The notes: generated by a model from the letters alone, not told the origin. Positions 1-9,286 are shown, counted from the stretch's first letter. The stretch: 32,259 nucleotides of DNA from Polychytrium aggregatum (GCF_025602895.1 NW_026516486.1:1-32259); one strand, 5' to 3'. Numbers and translations: made by a program.

Positions 1-810
1 TGCCGCAGAGCTACTTTGAGTACTTGTATGGAGGTAGGAGCTGGTCAACATGCTGGAGTACACCGGGCCAAGGGTCATCCGGAGAATCTTGGCCATAAGT
101 GACTTGCCGTTGGAAGAGCTGCCGATGCCGAGGACCAGGAACTGCTCGTCGTTGTTGCCATCCAGGAGACTGGCAAAGTAGCGCATGTTCCAATCGAATT
201 GGTCCGGATCCACAAAGATGCTGCGAATGATTTCGTTCAAGTGATCCATGGCTCTAAGAACGGCTTCAGTCCCTTGGTCGTTGTAATAAGCGCTCGACCA
301 CATCGTGAAGTAGTCCTCGGGTCTACTGGGTCGAAACACCATCGTGGTCAAGTCCAGGGTTCCGTCCCTGGTGACGTGCAGCAAAGGATTCTTGTTCCTG
401 CGTTGCTTGAACTCGGGAAACTTGACCGACAGTTGATGTGACAGTCCGCCATTGACGAGTTGGCTTACAAAACCAGAGTCCACCATCTTCTGTTTCATTC
501 GCTCAAAGTGGCCGATGGTTTCTGCAGAATGTGGAAGGTCGCGTCCTTCGAGGTCCGAGTACCACTCCAGGGCCCTCCTGAAGATTCGTCTCAAGTAATC
601 GAGCACAAGGTTGTTGAGTTCGCTGTTGCCGTTGGACCTTTCCCAGTACACTCCGTTGAAATGGTACCAGTTGCCGGGGCGATCACGATCGTGCAACCAG
701 ACGTCCCCGAACACAGAAGCAAGGAAATCAAGCAGCTCGGCGTTTCCAGTGGTGTTGGTGAGATAATCCTTGAAGCACAGAGCTGCCTGAGCAGTGACAT
801 CCTGAAGGTA
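1..810 (-). other. D5_N-like region and SF3 helicase N-terminal part
   Basis: This frame is open from 846 to the window edge with no stop. It shows the aromatic D5_N signature WYHFNGVYW at 669-643, a DGTLDL stretch followed by RPEDYF at 324-307 (the family's usual approach to the helicase), and the SF3 Walker A loop GIGSSSNGKS at 129-100. The lysine and serine that bind ATP phosphates are intact. Walker B, motif C and the arginine finger would lie left of base 1 and cannot be judged. The uninterrupted 270 codons suggest this part was under selection until recently, or that the breaks elsewhere are sequence errors. Confidence 0.8.
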
Positions 811-1990
811 GGGGTGGGATCGTGAAGGTGGGCAATGCTCTTCCACTTATCGTTCTCCGAAAGGGATGAGAACCTGTTGCTGACACACTGGGTATTCATT
901 TGCTTGATGTACTGGGTGAAGCTGCTGGAGGGATTGCTCCACATGTAGCGGTCGATGGGGAATCGCTTTGGGCCTGTTGGGTCCTCGACATTGCAATTTG
1001 AGCATCGGAATCGGAATCCTTCGGAGGTGATGGATCCACTGAGCACGACTCCACTGGTCTTGCAAAAGAAGCAGGAGCCATTGAGTTCAATGTTGAATCC
1101 TCTTTGATCAGTCTGTGGACTGAAGCCGGTGATGAACGAGCTGGCAAATGATGCTGCAATGATTTCCTGGACGTCGGTTTTCATGACCTCCATTTGATCG
1201 TCTACATCGACAGTCGAGTCCGATAGCTTGCGATGCCACGTCGCCAGGTTGTTAGCAATGTCACTGTTGAGGGTTCCGTGGACAGACTGACAGTGTCCAG
1301 GCTCAAGTGTGAAGGACATAGCTGCCGGGAAGTATTCGAGTGTAAAGGTCGAGTGGATATCTTCAGAATCCGACTGTTCGCAAATCGGACATCCCATACT
1401 TTGAACAATAAACTGGCCTGTTGCTTTGAACTCGATAGAAACAATGAGTTCGGGCTTGATCATGAACGGGACCGACCGCAAGGCTCGGGACAGTGAGTGT
1501 CCTTTTCCAGAACCGAGACAGTCGGTCATACTATCCCAAGAGACATTCGAGACGTCCTGCAAGATCGAAGGAATGGTGGCGACACCACTACTTCCAGTAC
1601 CATCAAGTTGGTGTCGAACGGATCGGCTTTGACGGGTCAAAGGAGTCCCTTTGTGGACCGGAACAGGCTCGGCAATGTTGCATTCCTTTTGGAGGGCGAA
1701 GGTGAGGGCTCTCCAGGCCATAGGGCGGTAGGTCTTGCTGCTAGGTGTCCACTGAACAGTAAACCCTTGTTCCGAGGCAGCCTGACACTCAGGATCAGTA
1801 CAGCCAACCTTCACCACTCCATGAGAAATGGCAATATACACCTTGGGGATCAAGTGCTCCTTGTCTTGCGAGTGCAGGGAGAGGTAGGGACAGCAAAGGC
1901 GCTTACAAAAGACCCGACACTCCCTGGGAACTGCATCAACCAACAAGCAACGAGTCCAGTCGAAATCCTTCTCAGGCTTTGGAAAATTGT
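811..1990 (-). other. Cysteine-rich zinc-module segment of the D5-like gene
   Basis: Three putative zinc-binding clusters follow each other. At 1919-1785 a Cys/His cluster containing CCPYLSLH ends in CTDPEC, resembling the zinc module that normally follows the primase catalytic domain. At 1391-1380 there is CPIC with a nearby histidine. At 1073-993 there is a four-cysteine ribbon, CFFC paired with CSNC. Between them lies about 130 residues that I cannot assign. Having several zinc modules without the catalytic acidic residues of a primase is odd, and points either to loss of the primase domain or to a helicase-only derivative. Confidence 0.6.
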
Positions 1991-2242
1991 AAATGAAAGA
2001 CTGTCCTTTTGAAGCTGCTTCTTGAAAAGATCAAGGACCACAGTCTTGAAGTACACAGGCATGGGGGACATGAGATCCTGATTCTTGGGAACGGAAGCCT
2101 CGGGATCATCCAGAACAACAGAGTCCGAACCCTCATCGGAACTGACAGTGTCTTGGACTGGATCGATGATAGTATCGGCAGATTCAGTGTCCGAAGTGCT
2201 ATCAAGGTCGGGCGGAGGGTGATCGGTGACGGCGGCTTGCAT

Positions 2243-3179
2243 GGTCGAACGCGACTGGCATCATGATACAAGACACAACAAATACAAATCTGTTAGTATG
2301 GGACACAGAACGAGACGGCGAGGACTCATTGGTGATATGTTGGCTTACACTCAGCTTAGGAATTTGGCAGGTAAGAACCACAGGAGAAGTTGAAGGGAAG
2401 AGAGAGGTGACTAGTTCGGGGGACTTTGTAGACAGGGAGCGAGACGGGATAGAATCGACCAAATTGTAAAGGGCAGGTGTGAAGGGCGGATGGAAGGCGT
2501 GTGAAAGAGAGGTAGATAAGAGGAGCAGGCGGATAGTAGAACAGGAAAGCTAAGGAAGAACGCTTCTTGTTCCGTCTGGAGTGCGAAACTTGCTGGCGAG
2601 CGTTGGCCTATTTATAGACCGGGGACACCCCCGGGGGACGAGGTGGGCGGAAGCCGTCTCCGGCGGGCGACGGGGGCGGTGTAGCACCGAGGACTGAGAA
2701 GGGGGTGTGCGAGAACAGGCGAGGTGCAAGCGAGGGAGGCTTGCCACAGCCCAGCGGCATGTGTTACCCGATGGCGTCATCGGGGAACCACCCAGAGGGC
2801 AAGGCAAGAGCACGCGGTTAGCCACGCGCGTAAACAAAAGGCGTGGAAGGAAACGATTGGTGCGCAGAATGGCGGAGGGATCGGAACCGTTCCGGCTTGG
2901 TGCCGGGTGAACGGAGAGGCGGCTAAACTACGGGTAAACACCGGAAGAACTCCGGGAGCGCATGGGACGGAGTGAGGGAAACTGGAAGGAGCAGGGAGGG
3001 GTGAGAAGGAGCAAGACGGGACCTCGGATAGATGTAGTGGATGGAATCATTGTGTGTACATAGTCAATGGACATTGAAACCTAGAACGTGAGATGAAAGA
3101 TTGAGCACAGAGTGGAAGGATAGCGCGATGGAGCTCATGCCATATGGATGGAGACAGTGGGAATACGAGAGAAGTACGA
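2243..3179. other. Gene-free spacer between D5-like gene and LTR-A
   Basis: No supportable gene is present. About 2460-3000 is rich in G and CpG with purine-biased runs such as GGGAGGGG on the plus strand. It probably holds the promoter and leader of the leftward gene. About 3000-3179 is ordinary mixed sequence with no RNA gene or repeat recognised. Short open frames here overlap on both strands and show no protein signature. Confidence 0.5.
2608..2617 (-). promoter_or_regulatory. TATA box upstream of the D5-like gene
   Basis: On the minus strand the sequence reads CTATAAATAG, a strong eukaryotic TATA box, about 370 bases upstream of the first ATG at 2242. The same ten bases form the TATA box of both LTR-A copies, so it is either a shared consensus of this genome or a sign that the gene belongs to a mobile or viral unit using similar promoters. 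A start of transcription near 2580 would leave a leader of about 340 bases. Confidence 0.5.
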
Positions 3180-3968
3180 TGTCAGGGATAGCTCCTGCTT
3201 GTTCTCCACTTTGACTGCACACTTGGCTGTTCCTTTGCCTTTCTGTTTGTTTGTGTGTAGCTTTGCAGTTCCCCTCCGATTTTCCGCCCTTTTCCTGTCT
3301 TTTCCGCTCCTTCCGCTCTTCCGTTTTCCCGCGCTGCTCCGCTTCCACTGTCTTCTTCGCACGCGCCGGTTTGTTTGTGCACGCGCTTCGCTGCGATTGG
3401 TTGCAATTCGGCTGCCGGTCATGTGTCCCCCCATCGGTGACTCATGACCTGCCTGACCGCCCCGATCTCTTGTTCATCTCGCATGCATTTGCCCCAACCT
3501 TATACTTGACCAATCCGCTTCTTGGACGTTGAGTCACATTGCTTCGCCTTTGCACGTTTCTCCTGCCAGGTGCTTCGCTTTTCCTTGCGCCTCTCTCGCT
3601 TTGGTTCTCTGCCTGTCTCGGTGGTCCTTCTCGGCCCTCGTTCGTGCTTCGCCCCCTTCGCCCTGCTCGATCGCCCACCTTTCCCTCCCTTGGCCGCCTT
3701 TCGCTTCCAAGTCCGGACTTGACTATAAATAGCCTGACCGCCGCGATGTGTAGTCGAACCTCAGCGTTCAAAATAGGACTAAATAAAGCGCCTTCTACTG
3801 CATCCTGAGAATTTCCTGCATGTCCCACGTCGAGACTGATCTGATATTGAAGGATTCTTTGTCATCCTCGTTCCCTCAGAGGTCTCCTTCGGACAGTCAA
3901 ATTGTTTTCGCTAAGCTCACTTCGAGGTGCCGTACTCATAGCCGCTGAGTCCGCATTTGATTATGACA
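3180..3968 (+). mobile_element. Solo LTR, family LTR-A, old diverged copy
   Basis: This segment aligns end to end with the young LTR at 23506-24296 (789 versus 791 bp). It starts TGTCAGGGATAGC and ends ATGACA. It has a TATA box CTATAAATAG at 3723-3732 and AATAAA at 3782-3787, in the order expected of an LTR. Flanking five bases (TACGA and ATGAC) do not match, so the target duplication has decayed or an end is rearranged. No primer-binding site follows the 3' end and no reverse transcriptase or integrase is nearby, so it is a solo LTR. The last 170 bp is much more diverged than the rest. Confidence 0.75.
3723..3732 (+). promoter_or_regulatory. TATA box of the old LTR-A copy
   Basis: CTATAAATAG, 50 bp before the AATAAA at 3782-3787. 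It is conserved with the young copy although the downstream part has diverged. Confidence 0.6.
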
Positions 3969-4249
3969 ATGACTCATATACAGAGCTCTGACACTTGGAA
4001 GGAAATGTGCAATGGAATGCGTCAGGGTGTATATCTACAACCGATGATTCACTGATCCTAAACCATATACCAAGGGAAGAATGAAAATAAATGACATGAC
4101 AGTGATGGGTCTATTGTCTGATGCCTAACCTCTAGAGCCTAGTACTATGGGGGAAGTTCCGGAACTAAAGGACATAAACAATTCATGGGCTGTCGAGAGA
4201 GACAACGATATGATGGTGACGGAGAACCAGGCGGAATGAGGCTGAAATA
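3969..4249. other. Unique spacer between LTR-A and the satellite array
   Basis: Low-complexity-free sequence with no gene, RNA or repeat that I recognise. It ends abruptly at 4249/4250, where the first satellite unit begins. It is the only unique anchor on the left side of the array. Confidence 0.5.
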
Positions 4250-5384
4250 TTGGGAGAACATTGCTGGGGGCTAGTTTGGATCTCCCTGGGATCTTGATCC
4301 CTTGGTCGCTGAGGATATTTTTTTTATTTCCGACCCAGAGAGCCCCCAGGCAAAACCCAGAGGACATCCCAGATCCCAGATCCCAGGTCCACTATAGAGT
4401 GACCCCATAGAACTGGCCAGATCATATAGATCCAGAGATCCATCCGACATACCATCCCATCCCATCCCCGATAGGCCCTGGGATCTCATAATGGGATCTG
4501 GGAAGTTCCCAAAGGTTCCTGCAGGCGACCAAGCCTCTGAAGAAAAAAAAAAAATCAAAAAAACCTCGGAGAATACCCAAGCCCTGGGATCTGTCAAAGA
4601 TCTTGCTGGGGCCTAGCTGGGATCTCCCAGAGATATTTTCTATTTTTTTTTCTAACCCAGGTGGCCCTGGATAGATCCAGAGGACATCCCACTTCCCAGA
4701 TCCCAAGCCCACTATAGAGTGGCCCCATAGAACTGCCCAGATCATATAGATCCAGACAACCATCCGACATCACAGCCCCGATAGGCCCTGGGATCATTGG
4801 AACCAACTGGAATCCATTGGAACCCAATGGAGCCCACTACAGCCCGCTGGATGGCTTCACGTGCACCTGTGAAGTCAATATTGGGATCTGGGAAGTCCCA
4901 AGAAGACCCGGCCGACCAGGCAGCCTCTGGAAAAAAAAAAACCTTGGGGGATATCCAAGCCCTGGGATCTTGCTGGGTTCTTGCTAGGATCATGCTGGGG
5001 GCTAGTTGGGATCTTCCTAGGATCCTGATCCCTCGGTCTTTGAGGTTTTTTTTTTTCTTTCCGACCCAGGCAGCCCTGGCGAGATCCCAAGGACTTCCCA
5101 GATCCCAGATCCCAGGCCCACTATAGAGTGGCCCCATAGAACTGCCCAGATCATATAGATCCAGACAACCATCCGACATCACAGCCCCCTCCACTCCCCC
5201 CTTCCCTCGTCATACCAGTAACACATGTAGAACCGAACCCACGCTTCTCAGTCGTATTGCGATGATACAATTTCGTTGCTGGGTCACAGTGGACACTCCT
5301 GTGTTTCCCAAAGACATGAACTGCCACTGGTAGAGCCACCGCCCTTCGTGGGCCGATGTTTAGCCTATTCCCACGCCCTTGCCT

Positions 5385-5417
5385 TCAGCCTACATATACG
5401 CCAACAGTTTAGGCTGA
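5385..5417. repeat. Short inverted repeat TCAGCCTA/TAGGCTGA (unit 1; recurs in each unit)
   Basis: Perfect 8-bp arms at 5385-5392 and 5410-5417 are separated by 17 bp, about 20 bp before the telomere-like words. The stem is too small and isolated to call an RNA gene or terminator. Confidence 0.45.
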
Positions 5418-5439
5418 CCACAATGAGAGTACGTTCATC

Positions 5440-5487
5440 AGGGTTAGGTTAGGTTAGAGATTAGACCTTAGAGTTTAGGTTAGAGGG
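5440..5487 (+). repeat. Telomere-like degenerate words (unit 1; recurs in each unit)
   Basis: GGGTTAGGTTAGGTTAGAG is followed by degenerate TTAGACC, TTAGAG and TTTAGGTTAGAGGG, with another GGGTTAGG about 50 bp on. This resembles short interstitial telomeric sequence with TTAGGT/TTAGGG words. Identical blocks follow at the same offset in other units. Too short and degenerate to be a functional telomere. Confidence 0.5.
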
Positions 5488-5816
5488 CCAGATGGATGAC
5501 ACAGTTGTTTTTGACTGGGCTTCTGTGGTCAGGTCAGGGTTAGGTTCTGGTTCCGGTTTGTGATTTCGATGTTGGCGTTTGCATCCCGCATCACCGTGAT
5601 TGTACCTCATATCAGTATAGGCGAGGATGGGGGCACACCACACCACACAACCATCCACAGCTTGCACCATTCCTCTCTATTATGGAACACTATGTCCAAT
5701 CGACTACCATTCTAAACTACTATGTGTTTCTTATCATTCTTCAAGTCTTCATCTTCTTCTGTGTCTTTCATTTCTTCTTATTGATCATGATTCAATTGGG
5801 AAGGTAGAGAATCATA

Positions 5817-5989
5817 CAGTATCAGTATCAGTATCAGTATCAGTATCAGTATCAGTATCAGTATCAGTATCAGTATCAGTATCAGTATCAGTATCAGTAT
5901 CAGTATCAGTATCAGTATCAGTATCAGTATCAGTATCAGTATCAGTATCAGTATCAGTATCAGTATCAGTATCAGTATCAGTATCAGTA
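5817..5989. repeat. (GTATCA)n tract, unit 1
   Basis: 173 bp of pure CAGTAT hexamers, followed by GTAGTAGTA-type trinucleotides. It is read as Ser-Val or Thr-Asp dipeptides in translation, with no evidence of coding. Confidence 0.95.
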
Positions 5990-6115
5990 GTAGTATCAGA
6001 GCAGTAGTAGTAGAACATATGTATGAAGATCAATAGAGGGTAACAGTGCTATGCATTGTGAGGTGCAGGATTGACCGACGGTCAGCAGTTGCCTTTGAAC
6101 CTAGACATTGTCTGG

Positions 6116-6482
6116 ATGGCTCCACGTGCACCTGTGATCTCATTATGGGATCTGGGATCTTGGAAGTTCGAAAATACCCGGCCGACCAGGGAGCCTCCGA
6201 AGAAAAAAAAACAAAAACAAAACACAACAATAAAACTGGGAGAATATCCAAATCCTGGGATCTTGGGAGAACATTGCTGGGGGCTAGTTTGGATCTCCCT
6301 GGGATCTTGATCCCTTGGTCGCTGAGGATATTTTTTTTATTTCCGACCCAGAGAGCCCCCAGGCAAAACCCAGAGGACATCCCAGATCCCAGATCCCAGG
6401 TCCACTATAGAGTGACCCCATAGAACTGGCCAGATCATATAGATCCAGAGATCCATCCGACATACCATCCCATCCCATCCCC
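6116..6482. repeat. Foldback sub-repeat alpha (reference, straddles units 1/2)
   Basis: An imperfect palindrome of about 250 bp. The arm GGGATCTGGGATCT at 6147-6160 is answered by its reverse complement at 6384-6397. An A tract near 6203-6211 faces a T tract at 6331-6338. All pairs share a midpoint near 6271. It ends in the tail common to all three sub-repeats (CCACTATAGAGTG, then CATATAGATCCAG). Confidence 0.75.
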
Positions 6483-6598
6483 GATAGGCCCTGGGATCTC
6501 ATAATGGGATCTGGGAAGTTCCCAAAGGTTCCTGCAGGCGACCAAGCCTCTGAAGAAAAAAAAAAATCAAAAAAACCTCGGAGAATACCCAAGCCCTG

Positions 6599-6906
6599 TG
6601 TCAGGAATTGGCGAGGGCAGGGCAGGGGAATCAAGGGCAGGGACAGGGGAGCTAGGACGGGACGGGAACAGGGACAGACAAGGAGAGTGATAATCGTTTA
6701 TTAGAAGTGATAATTCACTAGCGTTCATCAGGAGGGGAGCGGGGTGGTCTATTTAAGTCTATGCCTACTCCCCCCCCCGCTCGCCCTTCGGAGAATATAT
6801 TTAGTCTCCGATCCTATGTTTCCCACGGTCATGAATCATGACCATGTGGCCATGCAGGGTGGATCATGAGTGACGTGTCGCGCGACTGTCAGTCACGTTC
6901 ATAACA
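6599..6906 (-). mobile_element. Solo LTR, family LTR-B, in unit 2 (reference)
   Basis: 308 bp flanked by the 5-bp target duplication CCCTG (6594-6598 and 6907-6911). Read on the minus strand it starts TGTTATGA and ends CTGACA, with a TATA-like TTAAATAG near 6749-6758 and AATAAA at 6702-6697: LTR order. Units lacking it have one CCCTG, so this is a clean insertion. It has no internal domain, primer-binding site or protein frame. It could be the LTR of a short non-autonomous (TRIM-like) element that recombined out. Confidence 0.85.
6788..6896. promoter_or_regulatory. Palindrome cluster in LTR-B (U3 side)
   Basis: Three inverted repeats follow each other: TCGGAGA/TCTCCGA at 6788-6811, the near-perfect palindrome GGTCATGAATCATGACC at 6827-6843, and GTGAC/GTCAC arms enclosing TCGCGCGA at 6870-6896. 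The last includes TGACGTG and the middle one TGAATCA, core forms bound by bZIP factors in many eukaryotes. Because the element reads on the minus strand these lie upstream of its TATA-like box, where enhancers would be expected. Function is inferred. Confidence 0.4.
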
Positions 6907-7105
6907 CCCTGGGATCTGTCAAAGATCTTGCTGGGGCCTAGCTGGGATCTCCCAGAGATATTTTCTATTTTTTTTTTCTAACCCAGGTGGCCCTGGATAG
7001 ATCCAGAGGACATCCCACTTCCCAGATCCCAAGCCCACTATAGAGTGGCCCCATAGAACTGCCCAGATCATATAGATCCAGACAACCATCCGACATCACA
7101 GCCCC

Positions 7106-7513
7106 GATAGGCCCTGGGATCATTGGAACCAACTGGAATCCATTGGAACCCAATGGAGCCCACTACAGCCCGCTGGATGGCTTCACGTGCACCTGTGAAG
7201 TCAATATTGGGATCTGGGAAGTCCCAAGAAGACCCGGCCGACCAGGCAGCCTCTGGAAAAAAAAAACCTTGGGGGATATCCAAGCCCTGGGATCTTGCTG
7301 GGTTCTTGCTAGGATCATGCTGGGGGCTAGTTGGGATCTTCCTAGGATCCTGATCCCTCGGTCTTTGAGGTTTTTTTTTTTCTTTCCGACCCAGGCAGCC
7401 CTGGCGAGATCCCAAGGACTTCCCAGATCCCAGATCCCAGGCCCACTATAGAGTGGCCCCATAGAACTGCCCAGATCATATAGATCCAGACAACCATCCG
7501 ACATCACAGCCCC
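7106..7513. repeat. Foldback sub-repeat gamma (reference)
   Basis: About 408 bp and the clearest palindrome. TGGGATCTGGGAAGTCC at 7208-7224 has a perfect 17-bp reverse complement at 7416-7432. A10 at 7257-7266 faces T11 at 7371-7381. Both pairs centre on about 7320. The left 100 bp carries a short direct motif, GGAA(T/C)CCATTGGAACC-like words, absent from alpha and beta. Confidence 0.78.
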
Positions 7514-8440
7514 CTCCACTCCCCCCTTCCCTCGTCATACCAGTAACACATGTAGAACCGAACCCACGCTTCTCAGTCGTATTGCGATGATACAATTTCG
7601 TTGCTGGGTCACAGTGGACACTCCTGTGTTTCCCAAAGACATGAACTGCCACTGGTAGAGCCACCGCCCTTCGTGGGCCGATGTTTAGCCTATTCCCACG
7701 CCCTTGCCTTCAGCCTACATATACGCCAACAGTTTAGGCTGACCACAATGAGAGTACGTTCATCAGGGTTAGGTTAGGTTAGAGATTAGACCTTAGAGTT
7801 TAGGTTAGAGGGCCAGATGGATGACACAGTTGTTTTTGACTGGGCTTCTGTGGTCAGGTCAGGGTTAGGTTCTGGTTCCGGTTTGTGATTTCGATGTTGG
7901 CGTTTGCATCCCGCATCACCGTGATTGTACCTCATATCAGTATAGGCGAGGATGGGGGCACACCACACCACACAACCATCCACAGCTTGCACCATTCCTC
8001 TCTATTATGGAACACTATGTCCAATCGACTACCATTCTAAACTACTATGTGTTTCTTATCATTCTTCAAGTCTTCATCTTCTTCTGTGTCTTTCATTTCT
8101 TCTTATTGATCATGATTCAATTGGGAAGGTAGAGAATCATACAGTATCAGTATCAGTATCAGTATCAGTATCAGTATCAGTATCAGTATCAGTATCAGTA
8201 TCAGTATCAGTATCAGTATCAGTATCAGTATCAGTATCAGTATCAGTATCAGTATCAGTATCAGTATCAGTATCAGTATCAGTATCAGTATCAGTATCAG
8301 TATCAGTATCAGTAGTAGTATCAGAGCAGTAGTAGTAGAACATATGTATGAAGATCAATAGAGGGTAACAGTGCTATGCATTGTGAGGTGCAGGATTGAC
8401 CGACGGTCAGCAGTTGCCTTTGAACCTAGACATTGTCTGG
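7514..8440. other. Non-foldback part of the satellite unit (reference)
   Basis: About 0.93 kb per unit without A/T-tract palindromes and with few GATC sites. It contains, in order, a short 8-bp inverted repeat, telomere-like TTAGG words, the (GTATCA)n tract and a GTAGTAGTA run. No tRNA, Pol III box, rRNA or protein domain was recognised. Confidence 0.6.
8142..8314. repeat. (GTATCA)n tract, unit 2
   Basis: 173 bp, pure. Confidence 0.95.
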
Positions 8441-8923
8441 ATGGCTCCACGTGCACCTGTGATCTCATTATGGGATCTGGGATCTTGGAAGTTCGAAAAT
8501 ACCCGGCCGACCAGGGAGCCTCCGAAGAAAAAAAAACAAAAACAAAACACAACAATAAAACTGGGAGAATATCCAAATCCTGGGATCTTGGGAGAACATT
8601 GCTGGGGGCTAGTTTGGATCTCCCTGGGATCTTGATCCCTTGGTCGCTGAGGATATTTTTTTTATTTCCGACCCAGAGAGCCCCCAGGCAAAACCCAGAG
8701 GACATCCCAGATCCCAGATCCCAGGTCCACTATAGAGTGACCCCATAGAACTGGCCAGATCATATAGATCCAGAGATCCATCCGACATACCATCCCATCC
8801 CATCCCCGATAGGCCCTGGGATCTCATAATGGGATCTGGGAAGTTCCCAAAGGTTCCTGCAGGCGACCAAGCCTCTGAAGAAAAAAAAAAATCAAAAAAA
8901 CCTCGGAGAATACCCAAGCCCTG

Positions 8924-9230
8924 TGTCAGGAATTGGCGAGGGCAGGGCAGGGGAATCAAGGGCAGGGACAGGGGAGCTAGGACGGGACGGGAACAGGGAC
9001 AGACAAGGAGAGTGATAATCGTTTATTAGAAGTGATAATTCACTAGCGTTCATCAGGAGGGGAGCGGGGTGGTCTATTTAAGTCTATGCCTACTCCCCCC
9101 CCGCTCGCCCTTCGGAGAATATATTTAGTCTCCGATCCTATGTTTCCCACGGTCATGAATCATGACCATGTGGCCATGCAGGGTGGATCATGAGTGACGT
9201 GTCGCGCGACTGTCAGTCACGTTCATAACA
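8924..9230 (-). mobile_element. Solo LTR-B in unit 3
   Basis: 307 bp; same site, same orientation and same CCCTG duplication as unit 2. It differs in the length of its C run. Confidence 0.88.
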
Positions 9231-9286
9231 CCCTGGGATCTGTCAAAGATCTTGCTGGGGCCTAGCTGGGATCTCCCAGAGATATT

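Larger units (their letters stand above)
1..2242 (-). pseudogene. D5-like helicase-primase gene, frame-broken and cut by the left window edge
   Basis: The D5 family (poxvirus D5 and NCLDV relatives) couples primer synthesis to an SF3 replicative helicase. Reading leftward from the ATG at 2242, three successive frames carry one consistent protein: an acidic Ser/Asp-rich leader (about 2242-2030), a cysteine-rich middle part, and a D5_N plus SF3 helicase part open to base 1. The frame changes between 2030 and 1850, and again between 846 and 591, probably near 810 at a four-base homopolymer (CCCC on the coding strand). Both are -1-type shifts, as if one base were missing. No archaeo-eukaryotic primase core is seen before the first zinc module, so the leader is far shorter than a complete primase domain. 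The gene may be a decayed endogenous viral or mobile-element copy; introns, programmed frameshifts or assembly errors are alternatives. Family assignment is by motif recognition only. Confidence 0.72.
4250..6262 (+). repeat. Satellite unit 1 (LTR-B site empty)
   Basis: 2013 bp. It begins at the symmetry centre of sub-repeat alpha, so its left half of alpha is missing at the array edge. The empty LTR-B site reads GCCCTGGGATCTG at about 4592-4604, with a single CCCTG. Confidence 0.92.
6483..7105. repeat. Foldback sub-repeat beta (reference, contains LTR-B)
   Basis: About 310 bp without the LTR. The arm TGGGATCTGGGAAGT at 6505-6519 pairs with 7017-7031. The A tract at 6556-6566 faces the T tract near 6968-6977. 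Subtracting the 313-bp insertion, the midpoint is about 6611, so LTR-B entered about 13 bp from the symmetry centre. Confidence 0.75.
6263..8587 (+). repeat. Satellite unit 2 (LTR-B site filled), reference unit
   Basis: 2325 bp with LTR-B at 6599-6906. I used this copy as the reference for sub-repeats because it has no obvious indel damage. Confidence 0.95.

Noticed and set aside
3064..3828. Open frames of 70-130 codons overlapping LTR-A on both strands
   Set aside because: They lie inside an LTR, overlap each other on opposite strands, are rich in Arg/Ser/Pro from base composition, and are not preserved intact between the two copies.
5440..5487. A functional chromosome end
   Set aside because: The telomere-like words are few, degenerate and followed by more satellite units.
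5627..6007. Ser-Val and Thr-Asp dipeptide proteins over the hexamer tracts
   Set aside because: A pure (GTATCA)n tract is open in several frames on both strands. The flanking residues change with no domain or signal that would support coding.
7068..7519. Recurring 62-150 codon frames over the alpha, beta and gamma modules
   Set aside because: Similar-looking peptides appear on both strands because the modules are palindromic. Frames break freely between copies and show no known fold.
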